From: Pelomonas parva
Lineage (GTDB): Bacteria > Pseudomonadota > Gammaproteobacteria > Burkholderiales > Burkholderiaceae_C
DNA: 64,000 bases
Direction of reading: 5' to 3'
Assembly: GCF_043555835.1 (NCBI RefSeq)
Contig: NZ_JBIGHV010000005.1
Span: 499,026 to 563,025 of the forward strand
The notes below the pieces were generated by a model. It was not told the origin of the DNA and did not search any database. It saw only the letters and a program-made list of their open reading frames with translations. The position numbers and the translations under genes are program-made. Positions 26,887 to 35,497 of the stretch are shown one piece after another; the stretch's first letter is position 1, and each line of letters opens with the position of its first letter.

Positions 26887-28398
26887 TCAGCCCTCCCCGC
26901 CGCTTTGCAGTGCCAGGCGGCTGCGCGCATCGGCGTCCTCATCGCCGGGCTGGCTGGTGCGCTGGGCACGCAGCGTGGCAAAGTCTTCCAGGCTGACGTC
27001 GCCAGTGACGTAGTGGCCGTCGAAGCAGCTCGCCTCGAAGCCGGCGAGCCCCGGGTGCAGCGCGGCGACGACGCGCTTCATCGCGTCGACGTCCTGGTAG
27101 ATCAGCGCGTCGGCGCCGATGTATTCGCGGATCTCTTCGACGGTGCGGTTATGTGCGATCAGCTCCTCGGCCGTCGGCATGTCGATGCCGTAGACGTTGG
27201 GGAAGCGCACCGGCGGCGCTGCGGAAGCGAGATAGACCTTGCGTGCACCGGCCTCGCGGGCCATCTGCACGATCTCCTTGGACGTGGTGCCGCGCACAAT
27301 GGAATCGTCAACCAGCAGCACGTTGCGGTCCTTGAATTCCACGCTGATGGCGTTGAGCTTCTGGCGCACACTTTTCTTGCGCGCGCCCTGCCCCGGCATG
27401 ATGAAAGTGCGGCCCACGTAGCGGTTCTTCACGAAGCCCTCGCGGTAGGGCTTGCCGATGCGGTGAGCCAGCTGCATGGCCGACGGGCGGCTGCTTTCCG
27501 GGATGGGGATCACCACGTCGATCTCGTTGGGCGGCATCGTCGAGATGACGCGCTGGGCCAGCGTCTCGCCCATGTTCAGACGAGCCTGGTAGACGGAGAT
27601 GCCGTCCATCACCGAGTCCGGCCGCGCGAGGTAGACGAACTCGAACATGCAGGGGTTCAGCGACGGGTGGTCGTTGCACTGCTCGGTGTGCAGCTGGCCG
27701 GCATGGTCGATGAACAAGGCCTCGCCGGGCGCCAGGTCGCGATCAAGCTGATGCCCGGTGCCTTCCAGCGCGACGCTTTCGCTGGCGACCATGAACTCGC
27801 CATTGGCTGACCGGCCAAAGCACAGTGGGCGGATGCCGAACGGGTCGCGGAAGGCCAGCAGGCCCTGGCCGGCAATCAGCGCGATGACGGCATAGCTGCC
27901 CTTGATGCGCTTCTGCACCGCGCGCACGGCGGCGAAGATTTCCTTCGGCGTCAGCGGCAGGTCGCGCGCGGCCATCTCCAGCTCGTGGGCCAGCACGTTG
28001 ATCAGCACCTCGGTGTCGCTTTCGGTGTTGATGTGGCGGCGGTCGATGGCGAACAGCTCTTCCTTCAGCGCATGGGCGTTGGTCAGGTTGCCGTTGTGGA
28101 CCAGCACGATGCCGAAGGGCGCGTTGACGTAGAAAGGCTGGGCCTCTTCCTCGCTGTAGGCGTTGCCGGCGGTCGGGTAGCGCACCTGGCCCAGGCCGAT
28201 GTTGCCGGGCAACGCGCGCATGTTGCGGGTGCGGAAGACATCCCGCACCATGCCGCGGGCCTTGTGCATGAAGCATTTCTGGCCCTGCATCGTGACGATG
28301 CCGGCGGCGTCCTGGCCGCGGTGCTGCAACAGCAGCAGCGCGTCATAGAGCAACTGATTGACGGGGGTGGCCGCGAGGGTGCCGACGATGCCGCACAT
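26887..28398 (-). CDS. purF: amidophosphoribosyltransferase
   Basis: A 503-residue enzyme for the first committed step of purine synthesis, forming phosphoribosylamine from PRPP and glutamine. The N-terminal glutaminase begins MCGIVG, with the nucleophile Cys2 exposed after Met removal and no propeptide. The phosphoribosyltransferase domain has the PRPP loop VLLVDDSIVRGTTS. The C-terminal stretch is typical of the E. coli-type enzyme. It follows cvpA by 11 bases, the conserved cvpA-purF pair. Confidence 0.98.
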   Translation of the reverse strand: MCGIVGTLAATPVNQLLYDALLLLQHRGQDAAGIVTMQGQKCFMHKARGMVRDVFRTRNMRALPGNIGLGQVRYPTAGNAYSEEEAQPFYVNAPFGIVLVHNGNLTNAHALKEELFAIDRRHINTESDTEVLINVLAHELEMAARDLPLTPKEIFAAVRAVQKRIKGSYAVIALIAGQGLLAFRDPFGIRPLCFGRSANGEFMVASESVALEGTGHQLDRDLAPGEALFIDHAGQLHTEQCNDHPSLNPCMFEFVYLARPDSVMDGISVYQARLNMGETLAQRVISTMPPNEIDVVIPIPESSRPSAMQLAHRIGKPYREGFVKNRYVGRTFIMPGQGARKKSVRQKLNAISVEFKDRNVLLVDDSIVRGTTSKEIVQMAREAGARKVYLASAAPPVRFPNVYGIDMPTAEELIAHNRTVEEIREYIGADALIYQDVDAMKRVVAALHPGLAGFEASCFDGHYVTGDVSLEDFATLRAQRTSQPGDEDADARSRLALQSGGEG

Positions 28399-28409
28399 GG
28401 CGAGGGTCC

Positions 28410-28952
28410 TTAATCTATCGATTCCGCCTCAGATGGGGTCATCGAGCGCGAAACAAAACGGGCAATGGGTTCGGGCAGCAGGGGCGCGGTGTCACGCAGC
28501 ACGCCGGCCAGCCGGGGCACGGCGAGCGAGGCCCGCCAGGTTTGTGATTCAGCCAGCGGCGACGCGCCGATGACGAGCACCAGCAGCAGGGCAATGAAGA
28601 CACCACGCAGCGCGCCGAAGCCGGCGCCGCCGAGGCGGTCCACCACCGACAGCGGCGTGGCGTGGATCAGCGCCTTGACCAGTCGCGTGGCCAGGCTCCA
28701 GACAATGAGGACGAAGAAGAAGGCGATGGCCAGAGAGATCGCATGCAGCACGGCGGGGCCGAACTGGCCCGTCATCGAGTCGGGCAGCAGGTCCAGCACG
28801 ACAGGTGCCAGCGGCGAGGCGGCGAAATAGGCGATCACCCAGCCGGCCAGCGACATCACCTCGAAGACCAGGCCGCGCCAGAGGCCGATGGCGACGGACA
28901 GCAGCAGCAACGCTGCCAGCGCGAGATCGACCCAGCTCAGCGCGATGTCCAT
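28410..28952 (-). CDS. cvpA: CvpA family membrane protein
   Basis: A 180-residue inner membrane protein with four predicted membrane segments (about 8-25, 32-50, 68-90 and 107-128). The CvpA pattern is seen in WVDLALAALLLLSVAIGLWRGLVFEVMSLAGW (split over residues 7-40). CvpA is needed for colicin V export in E. coli and is linked to envelope stress tolerance elsewhere; its molecular role is unclear. It lies between the SPOR-domain gene and purF, the usual place in proteobacteria. Confidence 0.92.
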   Translation of the reverse strand: MDIALSWVDLALAALLLLSVAIGLWRGLVFEVMSLAGWVIAYFAASPLAPVVLDLLPDSMTGQFGPAVLHAISLAIAFFFVLIVWSLATRLVKALIHATPLSVVDRLGGAGFGALRGVFIALLLVLVIGASPLAESQTWRASLAVPRLAGVLRDTAPLLPEPIARFVSRSMTPSEAESID

Positions 28953-28962
28953 GGCCCGCTGC

Positions 28963-29709
28963 TCAGAGTGTCAGGATGGCGCCGGGCAGGCCCGCGCCCT
29001 TGAGCTTGGCGGCGGCACGCTCGGCTTCTTCGCGGCTGCCGAACGGCCCCAGGCGCACGCGGATACGGCGGCCGTTCGCGGTGTCGACGGCCTGGGCATA
29101 GGTCTTGAGGCCGAGCTTCTCGATCTTGCCGCGCACGTCCTGCGCCGTCTTGTTCTCGCCATAGGCGCCGACCTGCACGATGAAGCGGGAGGCGGCCGCA
29201 GACGTGGGCTCCTTGCCCTCCAGCAGCGCCTGGGCGCGGGCGCCATCGTTGGCGGCCTTGGGCTTGTCGGACGGCTTGTCAACGACCTTGACGGGCTCTT
29301 TGTCTGCCGGCTTCTCGGCGGGCTTGTCGGCCGGTTTTTCCACGGGCTTCTCGGCCACCTTGTGCTCGACCGGCAGCTCGACGCTGGCAGCGGGCGTCGG
29401 TTGGGGCGCAGGCTCCACCTGGCTCAGCGGCTCGCGCGTCGGCACGGTCAGCGGCGGCGCGGTCTCCTTGCGCGGAATCTCGATGGGCAGGTCCACGGGG
29501 ATGGGCCGCGGCTGGGTCTCGAAGATCAGCGGGAAGCCGATCACACCGGCCGCCACCAGCACGGCAGCGCCAATGAGGCGCCGGCGGGCGCGCACGCGCA
29601 GCACCAGCACGTCGTCGGCTGCGCTGGCCTTGGCGCCGGACTTGGCCGACTTCTTGGGCGCCGCCGCAGAGGCTGCGTCATCGCGCTTGAGGAAGGAAAA
29701 CAGGCCCAT
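28963..29709 (-). CDS. SPOR domain membrane protein, DedD-like
   Basis: A 248-residue protein with a short cytoplasmic N-terminus, one membrane anchor (about residues 46-62, LIGAAVLVAAGVIGFPLIF), and a long periplasmic linker of Pro, Glu and Lys repeats such as VEKPADKPAEKPADKEPVK. A C-terminal SPOR domain follows (FIVQVGAYGENKTAQDVRGK to the end) that binds denuded septal peptidoglycan. It is likely a cell-division protein. The position folC-dedD-cvpA-purF matches E. coli, supporting DedD orthology. The linker repeats are low-complexity. Confidence 0.9.
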   Translation of the reverse strand: MGLFSFLKRDDAASAAAPKKSAKSGAKASAADDVLVLRVRARRRLIGAAVLVAAGVIGFPLIFETQPRPIPVDLPIEIPRKETAPPLTVPTREPLSQVEPAPQPTPAASVELPVEHKVAEKPVEKPADKPAEKPADKEPVKVVDKPSDKPKAANDGARAQALLEGKEPTSAAASRFIVQVGAYGENKTAQDVRGKIEKLGLKTYAQAVDTANGRRIRVRLGPFGSREEAERAAAKLKGAGLPGAILTL

Positions 29710-29722
29710 CGGCGACGTGGCT

Positions 29723-31033
29723 TCAGTGGAGGGTGGGAGGCTTGGGCTCGGCCGTGCCGGCGGTCACGCGGGGCAGGCCCTGCTGGAGCACGCCGCCCAC
29801 GGTGTAGAAGGAACCGAAGACCAGGATTCTATCGGCCGTGGTCGCCCCGGCCGCTGCGGCGTGCAGTGCGTCCAGCGGGTTGGCGTGGGTGTAGGTCGCC
29901 ACGCCGGGCGGCGTCTTCAGGCCTGCGGCAAGAAAGGCCTTCTCCAGCTGCTCGGCAGTGGCGGCGCGCGCGATGGGCAGATCGGTGAAATGCCAGACGT
30001 CCACCAGCGGCGCGATGCGCGCCAGGATGCCGCCCAGGTCCTTGTCCGCCATCGCGCCGAAGACGGCGTGCGTGCGGGGGAAGAAGCCCATCTGGTCGAG
30101 GTTCTGCGCCAGCGCAGCGACGGCGTGCGGGTTGTGGGCCACGTCCAGCACGACGGCCGGCTGGCCGGCCAGCACCTGGAAGCGGCCCGGCAGCTCGACC
30201 AGCGCCAGTCCCGTGCGCACGGCCTGGGCGCTGATGGGCAGGCGGTCCGCAAGCGCCTCGAACGCGGCCAGCACGCCGGACGCGTTCAGCAACTGGTTCA
30301 CGCCGCGCAGTGCCGGGTAGGCCATGCCGGAGAAGCGTTTGGCGCGGCCAGCCCATTGCCACTGGGTGCGGTCGCCACTGAAGGTGAAGTCGCGGCCGAG
30401 CTGGCGCAGGTCGGCACCGAGTTCTGCGGCACGCGCGCCGAGCGACGCAGGCGGCACCGGATCGCTGACGACCACCGGCCGACCGGCGCGCATGATGCCG
30501 GCCTTCTCGCGGCCGACACTCTCGCGGTCGTTGCCGAGGAACTCGGTGTGGTCGAGGTCGATGCTGGTGATGACGACGCAGTCGGCGTCAATGACATTGA
30601 CCGCGTCAAGCCGACCGCCCAGACCCACTTCAAGGATGACCAGATCCAGCGGCTCATGCTGCAGGCGCCGCATGATGGCCAGCGTCGTGAACTCGAAATA
30701 GGTCAGCGTGATGTCGCCGCGCGCGGCTTCGACGGCTTCGAAATGCGGCTCCAGCGACTCGGCTCGAACGGGTTCGCCGCCGACGCGGCAGCGCTCCTGG
30801 AAGTGCACGAGATGGGGCTTGATGTAGAGCCCGACGCGGTAGCCGGCCTGCAGCGCGATGGACTCCAGCATCGCGCAGGTCGAGCCCTTGCCGTTGGTGC
30901 CGGCAACGACGACGGTGGGCGCCTCGAAGGCAATGCCCAGCCGCTCGCGCACCGTCGCGACGCGGTCAAGCGTCATGTCGATGGTCTTGGGATGCAGGCG
31001 CTCGCAGTGGGCGAGCCAGTCTTCAAGCGTCAT
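29723..31033 (-). CDS. folC: bifunctional folylpolyglutamate / dihydrofolate synthase
   Basis: A 436-residue Mur-ligase-like ATPase adding glutamate to dihydropteroate and folates. The P-loop is VAGTNGKGST, followed by the TLTYFEFTTL and ITSIDLDHTEFLG segments and, in the C-terminal domain, VLDVAHNPHA. Length and motifs match FolC. It is separated from accD upstream by a strong terminator, so it probably has its own promoter, and continues into the SPOR, cvpA and purF genes with gaps of 10-13 bases. Confidence 0.96.
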   Translation of the reverse strand: MTLEDWLAHCERLHPKTIDMTLDRVATVRERLGIAFEAPTVVVAGTNGKGSTCAMLESIALQAGYRVGLYIKPHLVHFQERCRVGGEPVRAESLEPHFEAVEAARGDITLTYFEFTTLAIMRRLQHEPLDLVILEVGLGGRLDAVNVIDADCVVITSIDLDHTEFLGNDRESVGREKAGIMRAGRPVVVSDPVPPASLGARAAELGADLRQLGRDFTFSGDRTQWQWAGRAKRFSGMAYPALRGVNQLLNASGVLAAFEALADRLPISAQAVRTGLALVELPGRFQVLAGQPAVVLDVAHNPHAVAALAQNLDQMGFFPRTHAVFGAMADKDLGGILARIAPLVDVWHFTDLPIARAATAEQLEKAFLAAGLKTPPGVATYTHANPLDALHAAAAGATTADRILVFGSFYTVGGVLQQGLPRVTAGTAEPKPPTLH

Positions 31034-31042
31034 GGCGGATCA

Positions 31043-31075
31043 CAAAAAAACAAAGCCAGGCTCCAGGGCCTGGCT
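31043..31075 (-). terminator. intrinsic terminator between accD and folC
   Basis: Eight-base arms AGCCAGGC (31054-31061) and GCCTGGCT (31068-31075) with a six-base loop are followed on the minus strand by TTGTTTTTTTG. It ends the trp-accD transcript 20 bases after the accD stop. Confidence 0.92.
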
Positions 31076-31095
31076 CGGAACTCTGCGGGCGACGT

Positions 31096-31968
31096 TCAGG
31101 CGACGGCGTCCGCGCTCTGGCGCTGCAGCATGGCGAGCTGGCGGGCGATGGTCTCGCGCAGCTGGCGGCGGTCCACGATCATGTCGACGGCGCCCTTCTC
31201 CATCAGGAACTCGGCACGCTGAAAGCCTGGCGGCAGCTTCTCGCGCACGGTGTTCTCGATGACCCGCGGGCCGGCAAAGCCGATCAGCGCCTTGGGCTCG
31301 GCCAGCACGACGTCGCCCACGAAGGCGAACGAGGCAGACACGCCGCCCATCGTCGGGTCGGTCAGCACGCTGATATAGGGCAACTTGGCCTTGGCCAGGC
31401 GCGTCAGCGACGCATTGGTCTTGGCCATCTGCATCAGCGACAGCAGGCCTTCCTGCATGCGCGCGCCGCCGGTGGCGGTGAAGCAGATGAAGGGCGTCTT
31501 CTGCTCGATGGCCGATTCGACACCGCGCACGAAGCGCTCGCCGACGACCGAGCCCATGGAGCCGCCCATGAAGTCGAACTCGAAGCAGGCCGCGACCACC
31601 GGCACGCTCATGACGGCACCGCCCAGCACGACCAGCGCGTCGGTCTCGCCGGTGTTCTCCAGCGCTTCCTTCAGGCGGTCGGGGTACTTCTTGCTGTCCT
31701 TGAACTTCAGCGCATCGACGGGGATGACTTCCTGGCCGACCTCGTAGCGGCCTTCCGCGTCGAGGAAGGCGTCCAGTCGGGCGCGGGCGCCGATGCGGTG
31801 GTGGTGCGAGCACTTGGGGCAGACATTGATGTTCTGCTCCAGGTCGGTCTTGTAGAGCACCGTCTCGCAGCTCGGGCACTTGATCCACAGGCCTTCGGGG
31901 ACGGTTCGGCGGTCGGCCGGGTCACCTTGCTGGATCTTGGGCGGGAGGAGTTTGTCGAGCCAACTCAT
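31096..31968 (-). CDS. accD: acetyl-CoA carboxylase carboxyltransferase subunit beta
   Basis: A 290-residue subunit that with AccA transfers carboxyl from biotin to acetyl-CoA, the first step of fatty acid synthesis. The N-terminal zinc ribbon has Cys31, Cys34, Cys50 and Cys53 (CPSC ... CPKC). The carboxyltransferase core has FMGGSMGSVVGERF, TGGARMQEGLLSL and TDPTMGGVSASFA. It follows trpA by three bases and is closed by a terminator; accD behind trpA is common in betaproteobacteria. Confidence 0.97.
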   Translation of the reverse strand: MSWLDKLLPPKIQQGDPADRRTVPEGLWIKCPSCETVLYKTDLEQNINVCPKCSHHHRIGARARLDAFLDAEGRYEVGQEVIPVDALKFKDSKKYPDRLKEALENTGETDALVVLGGAVMSVPVVAACFEFDFMGGSMGSVVGERFVRGVESAIEQKTPFICFTATGGARMQEGLLSLMQMAKTNASLTRLAKAKLPYISVLTDPTMGGVSASFAFVGDVVLAEPKALIGFAGPRVIENTVREKLPPGFQRAEFLMEKGAVDMIVDRRQLRETIARQLAMLQRQSADAVA

Positions 31969-31971
31969 GTG

Positions 31972-32772
31972 TCAGTCCTTGTCGAGTGCCGCGCGGATTT
32001 CACGGATGAAGGCCGCGCCGGTGAGGGCCACATTATCGGCTGGCTGCCGCTCCAGCAGCTCGACCAGCTTGGAGCCGATGACGACGGCGTCCGATACATC
32101 GGCCACCGCCCGCGCCGTCGCGCCGTCGCGGATGCCAAAGCCCACGCCCACCGGCGTGCTGACATGCCGTTTGATACGCGGCACGGCCTCGGCGACGGCT
32201 GCGGTGTTCAGGTGGCCGGCGCCGGTCACGCCTTTCAGCGACACGTAATAGACGTAGCCGCTGGCGAGCTTGCCGACCTGCGCCATGCGTGCCTCGGTGG
32301 ACGTGGGCGCGAGCAGAAAGATGGCGTCCATGTCGGCCGCACGCAGCTTGGCGGCGAACTCCTCGCACTCCTCGGGCGGGTAGTCGACGATGAGGATGCC
32401 ATCGACACCCGCATCCTTGGCGTCCGCGACGAACGCGTCCAGGCCGTAGCGCTCGACCGGGTTGGCGTAGCCCATCAGCACCATGGGCGTCTTGGCATTG
32501 CGCGCGCGGAACTCGCGGACATAGCCCAGCACCTTGCGCAGGCCGATGCCATGTTTCAACGCCCGCTCGCCGGCACGCTGGATGACGGGGCCGTCGGCCA
32601 TCGGGTCGGAGAACGGCACGCCCAGCTCGATGACATCGGCGCCGGCCTCAGCCATCGCGACAAGCAGGTCGACCGTGGCTTCGGGATAAGGATCACCGGC
32701 GGTAACGAAGGGGATCAACGCCTTGCGGCCATCGGCCTTGAGCTGGTCGAAGGTGGTCTTGATGCGGCTCAT
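31972..32772 (-). CDS. trpA: tryptophan synthase alpha subunit
   Basis: A 266-residue TIM-barrel enzyme that cleaves indole-3-glycerol phosphate to indole. Catalytic Glu49 (VIELGVPFSD) and Asp60 (PMADG) are in place, as is the phosphate-binding GFGIRDG loop. The ATG at 32772 overlaps the trpB stop by four bases (ATGA), and the longer open frame upstream is only antisense/out-of-frame extension. It completes a trpF-trpB-trpA run. Confidence 0.97.
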   Translation of the reverse strand: MSRIKTTFDQLKADGRKALIPFVTAGDPYPEATVDLLVAMAEAGADVIELGVPFSDPMADGPVIQRAGERALKHGIGLRKVLGYVREFRARNAKTPMVLMGYANPVERYGLDAFVADAKDAGVDGILIVDYPPEECEEFAAKLRAADMDAIFLLAPTSTEARMAQVGKLASGYVYYVSLKGVTGAGHLNTAAVAEAVPRIKRHVSTPVGVGFGIRDGATARAVADVSDAVVIGSKLVELLERQPADNVALTGAAFIREIRAALDKD

Positions 32773-34022
32773 TGCTTGACCTTCTCGCCGGCTTGCGACG
32801 GGCGGTCGAAATAGGCGGCGCCCGACAGGTCGGCCACGGTGCCGATGTCCTTGTCGCCACGGCCGCTGAGGTTGATCAGCAGCACCTTGTCCGTGCCCAA
32901 CGTCGGCGCGAGCTTGATGGCATGCGCGACCGCGTGGCTGGATTCGAGCGCCGGGATGATGCCCTCCGTGCGGCACAGGCGGTGGAAGGCGGACAGCGCC
33001 TCGGCATCGGTGACGCCGACGTACTCGGCGCGGCCGATGTCCTTCAGGTGGGCATGCTCGGGGCCGACGCCGGGGTAGTCCAGGCCGGCGGAGATGGAGT
33101 GCGTCTCGATGATCTGGCCGTCCGCGTCCTGTAGCAGATACGTGCGGTTGCCATGCAGCACGCCGGGGCTGCCGGCGGTCAGCGTGGCCGCATGCTTGCC
33201 GCTGGCCACGCCCTGCCCTTCGGCCTCGACGCCGATGAGCCTGACCGACTCATGCGGGATGTAGGGGTGGAAGATGCCGATGGCGTTGGAGCCACCGCCC
33301 ACGCAGGCGATGACGGCGTCCGGCTGGCGGCCGGTCATCTCGGGCATCTGCTCCAGGCACTCCAGACCGATGACGCGCTGGAAGTCGCGCACCATCATCG
33401 GGTAGGGGTGCGGGCCGGCCACGGTGCCGATGATGTAGAAGGTGTTCTCGACGTTGGTGACCCAGTCGCGCATCGCCTCGTTGAGCGCGTCCTTCAGCGT
33501 CTTGCTGCCGCTCTCCACCGGCACGACGGTCGCGCCGAGCAGCTTCATGCGGTAGACGTTAGGCGATTGGCGCTTGACGTCCTCGCTGCCCATGTAGACG
33601 ACGCATTCCAGGCCGTAGCGGGCGCAGATCGTCGCCGTGGCCACGCCATGCTGGCCGGCGCCGGTCTCGGCGATGACGCGCGGCTTGCCCATGCGCTTGG
33701 CCAGCAGCGCCTGGCCAATGACGTTGTTGATCTTGTGCGCACCGGTGTGGTTGAGGTCCTCACGCTTCAGGTAGATCTGCGCACCGCCCAGCTCGCGGCT
33801 GAGCCGGTCGGCGTGATAGATCGGGCTCGGGCGGCCGACGAAGTGCTTGAGCTCACGCTTGTACTCGGCGATGAACTCCGCGTCGTTGCGGTAGTGGGCG
33901 TAGGCGTCCTTCAACTCGTCCAGCGCGTGGACGAGGGTCTCGGAGACGAAGCTGCCGCCAAAGGTGGTGGTGCCCGCATGGCGGAAATGCCCGGTCGCAT
34001 CGGGCTGGTCGTACTGGAACAT
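32769..34022 (-). CDS. trpB: tryptophan synthase beta subunit
   Basis: A 417-residue pyridoxal-phosphate enzyme condensing indole with serine. The cofactor lysine is Lys97 in NHTGAHKINN, the phosphate loop is CVGGGSNAIG, and the channel and monovalent-cation regions are conserved (GVGPEHAHLKD). Length and C-terminus match the standard TrpB1 class. It lies nine bases after trpF and overlaps trpA. Confidence 0.98.
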   Translation of the reverse strand: MFQYDQPDATGHFRHAGTTTFGGSFVSETLVHALDELKDAYAHYRNDAEFIAEYKRELKHFVGRPSPIYHADRLSRELGGAQIYLKREDLNHTGAHKINNVIGQALLAKRMGKPRVIAETGAGQHGVATATICARYGLECVVYMGSEDVKRQSPNVYRMKLLGATVVPVESGSKTLKDALNEAMRDWVTNVENTFYIIGTVAGPHPYPMMVRDFQRVIGLECLEQMPEMTGRQPDAVIACVGGGSNAIGIFHPYIPHESVRLIGVEAEGQGVASGKHAATLTAGSPGVLHGNRTYLLQDADGQIIETHSISAGLDYPGVGPEHAHLKDIGRAEYVGVTDAEALSAFHRLCRTEGIIPALESSHAVAHAIKLAPTLGTDKVLLINLSGRGDKDIGTVADLSGAAYFDRPSQAGEKVKQ

Positions 34023-34031
34023 GGTCTTCCT

Positions 34032-34661
34032 CTATCGGGAAAGTTCTGCGTCTGCGCGGCGCACCGCGTGGCAGAACTCGTGGATCAGGTCGGCGCTCTT
34101 GATGCCCTTGGACACCTCCACGCCGGAACTCACATCAACGGCCCAGGGCCGCACCTGGCGGATGCCATCGGCGACGTTTGCTGCATTCAACCCACCAGAC
34201 AAAACGAGGCGAGAGCTGACGCTTGGAGGAATGAGTGACCAATCGAAGACCTTGCCGCCACCGCCGTAGCCCTCGACAGGCGCGTCGAGCAGGATGGCCT
34301 GAGCGGTGGAAAAACGAGAGCCGAAGTCTACCAAGTCGAAGCCCGGCGACACGGCAGCCGCGCGCAGGTAAGGCCTGTTGACGCGCACGCAGTCGGCAGG
34401 CGCCTCGTCGCCATGGAACTGCACCAGCATGTTCGGCAAGGCCGCCAAGCCCGCTTGCAGTTCGCTATCGGTCGCGTTGACGAACAGGCCCACGGGCGTC
34501 ACGAAGGGCGGCAGCAGCTTGGCAAGCGCCCTCGCCCGCTCCGGCGTCACGGCGCGTGGGCTCTTGGCGTAGAAGACAAAGCCGATGGCATCCGCACCGG
34601 CCGCAACAGCAGCTTCAACATCGGCTTCACGGGTGAGGCCGCAGATCTTGATTCGTGTCAT
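34032..34661 (-). CDS. trpF: phosphoribosylanthranilate isomerase
   Basis: A 209-residue TIM-barrel isomerase of the tryptophan pathway. The general base Cys7 is in KICGLT at the N-terminus, and the phosphate-binding LSGGLNAANV and VDVSSGVE segments are near the C-terminus. Its start overlaps the truA stop by four bases. A separate trpF next to trpB and trpA, rather than fused to trpC, is normal in betaproteobacteria. Confidence 0.96.
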   Translation of the reverse strand: MTRIKICGLTREADVEAAVAAGADAIGFVFYAKSPRAVTPERARALAKLLPPFVTPVGLFVNATDSELQAGLAALPNMLVQFHGDEAPADCVRVNRPYLRAAAVSPGFDLVDFGSRFSTAQAILLDAPVEGYGGGGKVFDWSLIPPSVSSRLVLSGGLNAANVADGIRQVRPWAVDVSSGVEVSKGIKSADLIHEFCHAVRRADAELSR

Positions 34662-35440
34662 GGAAGCCAGTTCAAAGCCGCGACCTCGCGCGGGATGTCG
34701 AGCTCGGCATCGTAGGTCGGGCCGAGGAAATAGAGACCGTCCGGGGCGAAGGTCGGCGCTGCCACCTTGCGATCGCGCGCGGCGAGCACCTCAGACACCC
34801 AGTCCGCCGAGCGCGTGCCATTGCCCACGGCCAGCAGGCAGCCCATGAGGTTGCGCACCATGTGGTGCAGGAAGGCGCTGGCCTCGAACTCGAAGCGCCA
34901 GTAGGCACCGCGCCGCTGCACGCGGATCTCGCGCAGCGTCTTCACCGGCGAGGCCGCCTGGCATTCCGACGAGCGGAAGGACGAGAAATCGTGCTCGCCG
35001 ATCAGGCGCGCTGCGGCCGCCTCCAGCGCAGTCTGGTCAAGCGGTCGAAACACCCAGCCGCATTGGCCGGACTCGATGGCCGGGCGCACGGCGGACTCCA
35101 GCAGCAGGTAGGCATAACGCCGCCCCCGCGCGGAACTGCGCGCGTGGAAGGCGTCGCCCGGGAAGCGGCACCACTGGATGGCGATGTCGGGCGGCAGGTA
35201 GCGGTTGCTGCCGCGCACCCAGGAGAACTGCTCGCGCGCCACCTCGGTGTCGAAGTGGATGACCTGGTTGATGCCATGCACGCCCGCGTCGGTGCGGCCG
35301 GCGCAGATCGTGCGTATGGGCTGGGCCGCGAAGGCGGACAGGCCTTTCTCGAGCGCGTCCTGCACGGTGCGGCCATCGGGCTGACTCTGCCAGCCGTTGT
35401 AGCCGCCGCCGCGGTAGCTGACTCCTAGTGCGACTCTCAT
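34658..35440 (-). CDS. truA: tRNA pseudouridine(38-40) synthase
   Basis: A 260-residue enzyme that makes pseudouridine at positions 38-40 in the anticodon stem of many tRNAs. The catalytic aspartate is Asp51 in CAGRTDAGVHG. The family N-terminus MRVALGVSYRGGGYNGWQ sets the ATG at 35440; 14 upstream in-frame codons run through the fimV terminator and are rejected. The truA-trpF order after asd and fimV is conserved in Burkholderiales. Confidence 0.97.
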   Translation of the reverse strand: MRVALGVSYRGGGYNGWQSQPDGRTVQDALEKGLSAFAAQPIRTICAGRTDAGVHGINQVIHFDTEVAREQFSWVRGSNRYLPPDIAIQWCRFPGDAFHARSSARGRRYAYLLLESAVRPAIESGQCGWVFRPLDQTALEAAAARLIGEHDFSSFRSSECQAASPVKTLREIRVQRRGAYWRFEFEASAFLHHMVRNLMGCLLAVGNGTRSADWVSEVLAARDRKVAAPTFAPDGLYFLGPTYDAELDIPREVAALNWLP

Positions 35441-35452
35441 GAGGTCCAAAGT

Positions 35453-35478
35453 AAAAACGCCCGGCCAAGGCCGGGCGT
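35453..35478 (-). terminator. intrinsic terminator after fimV
   Basis: Ten-base arms ACGCCCGGCC (35457-35466) and GGCCGGGCGT (35469-35478) with a two-base loop are followed on the minus strand by TTTTTAC. It lies 19 bases after the fimV stop and 12 bases before the truA start, so truA and the trp genes need their own promoter or readthrough. Confidence 0.88.
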
Positions 35479-35497
35479 CCAAGTATCGCGGCTGAAC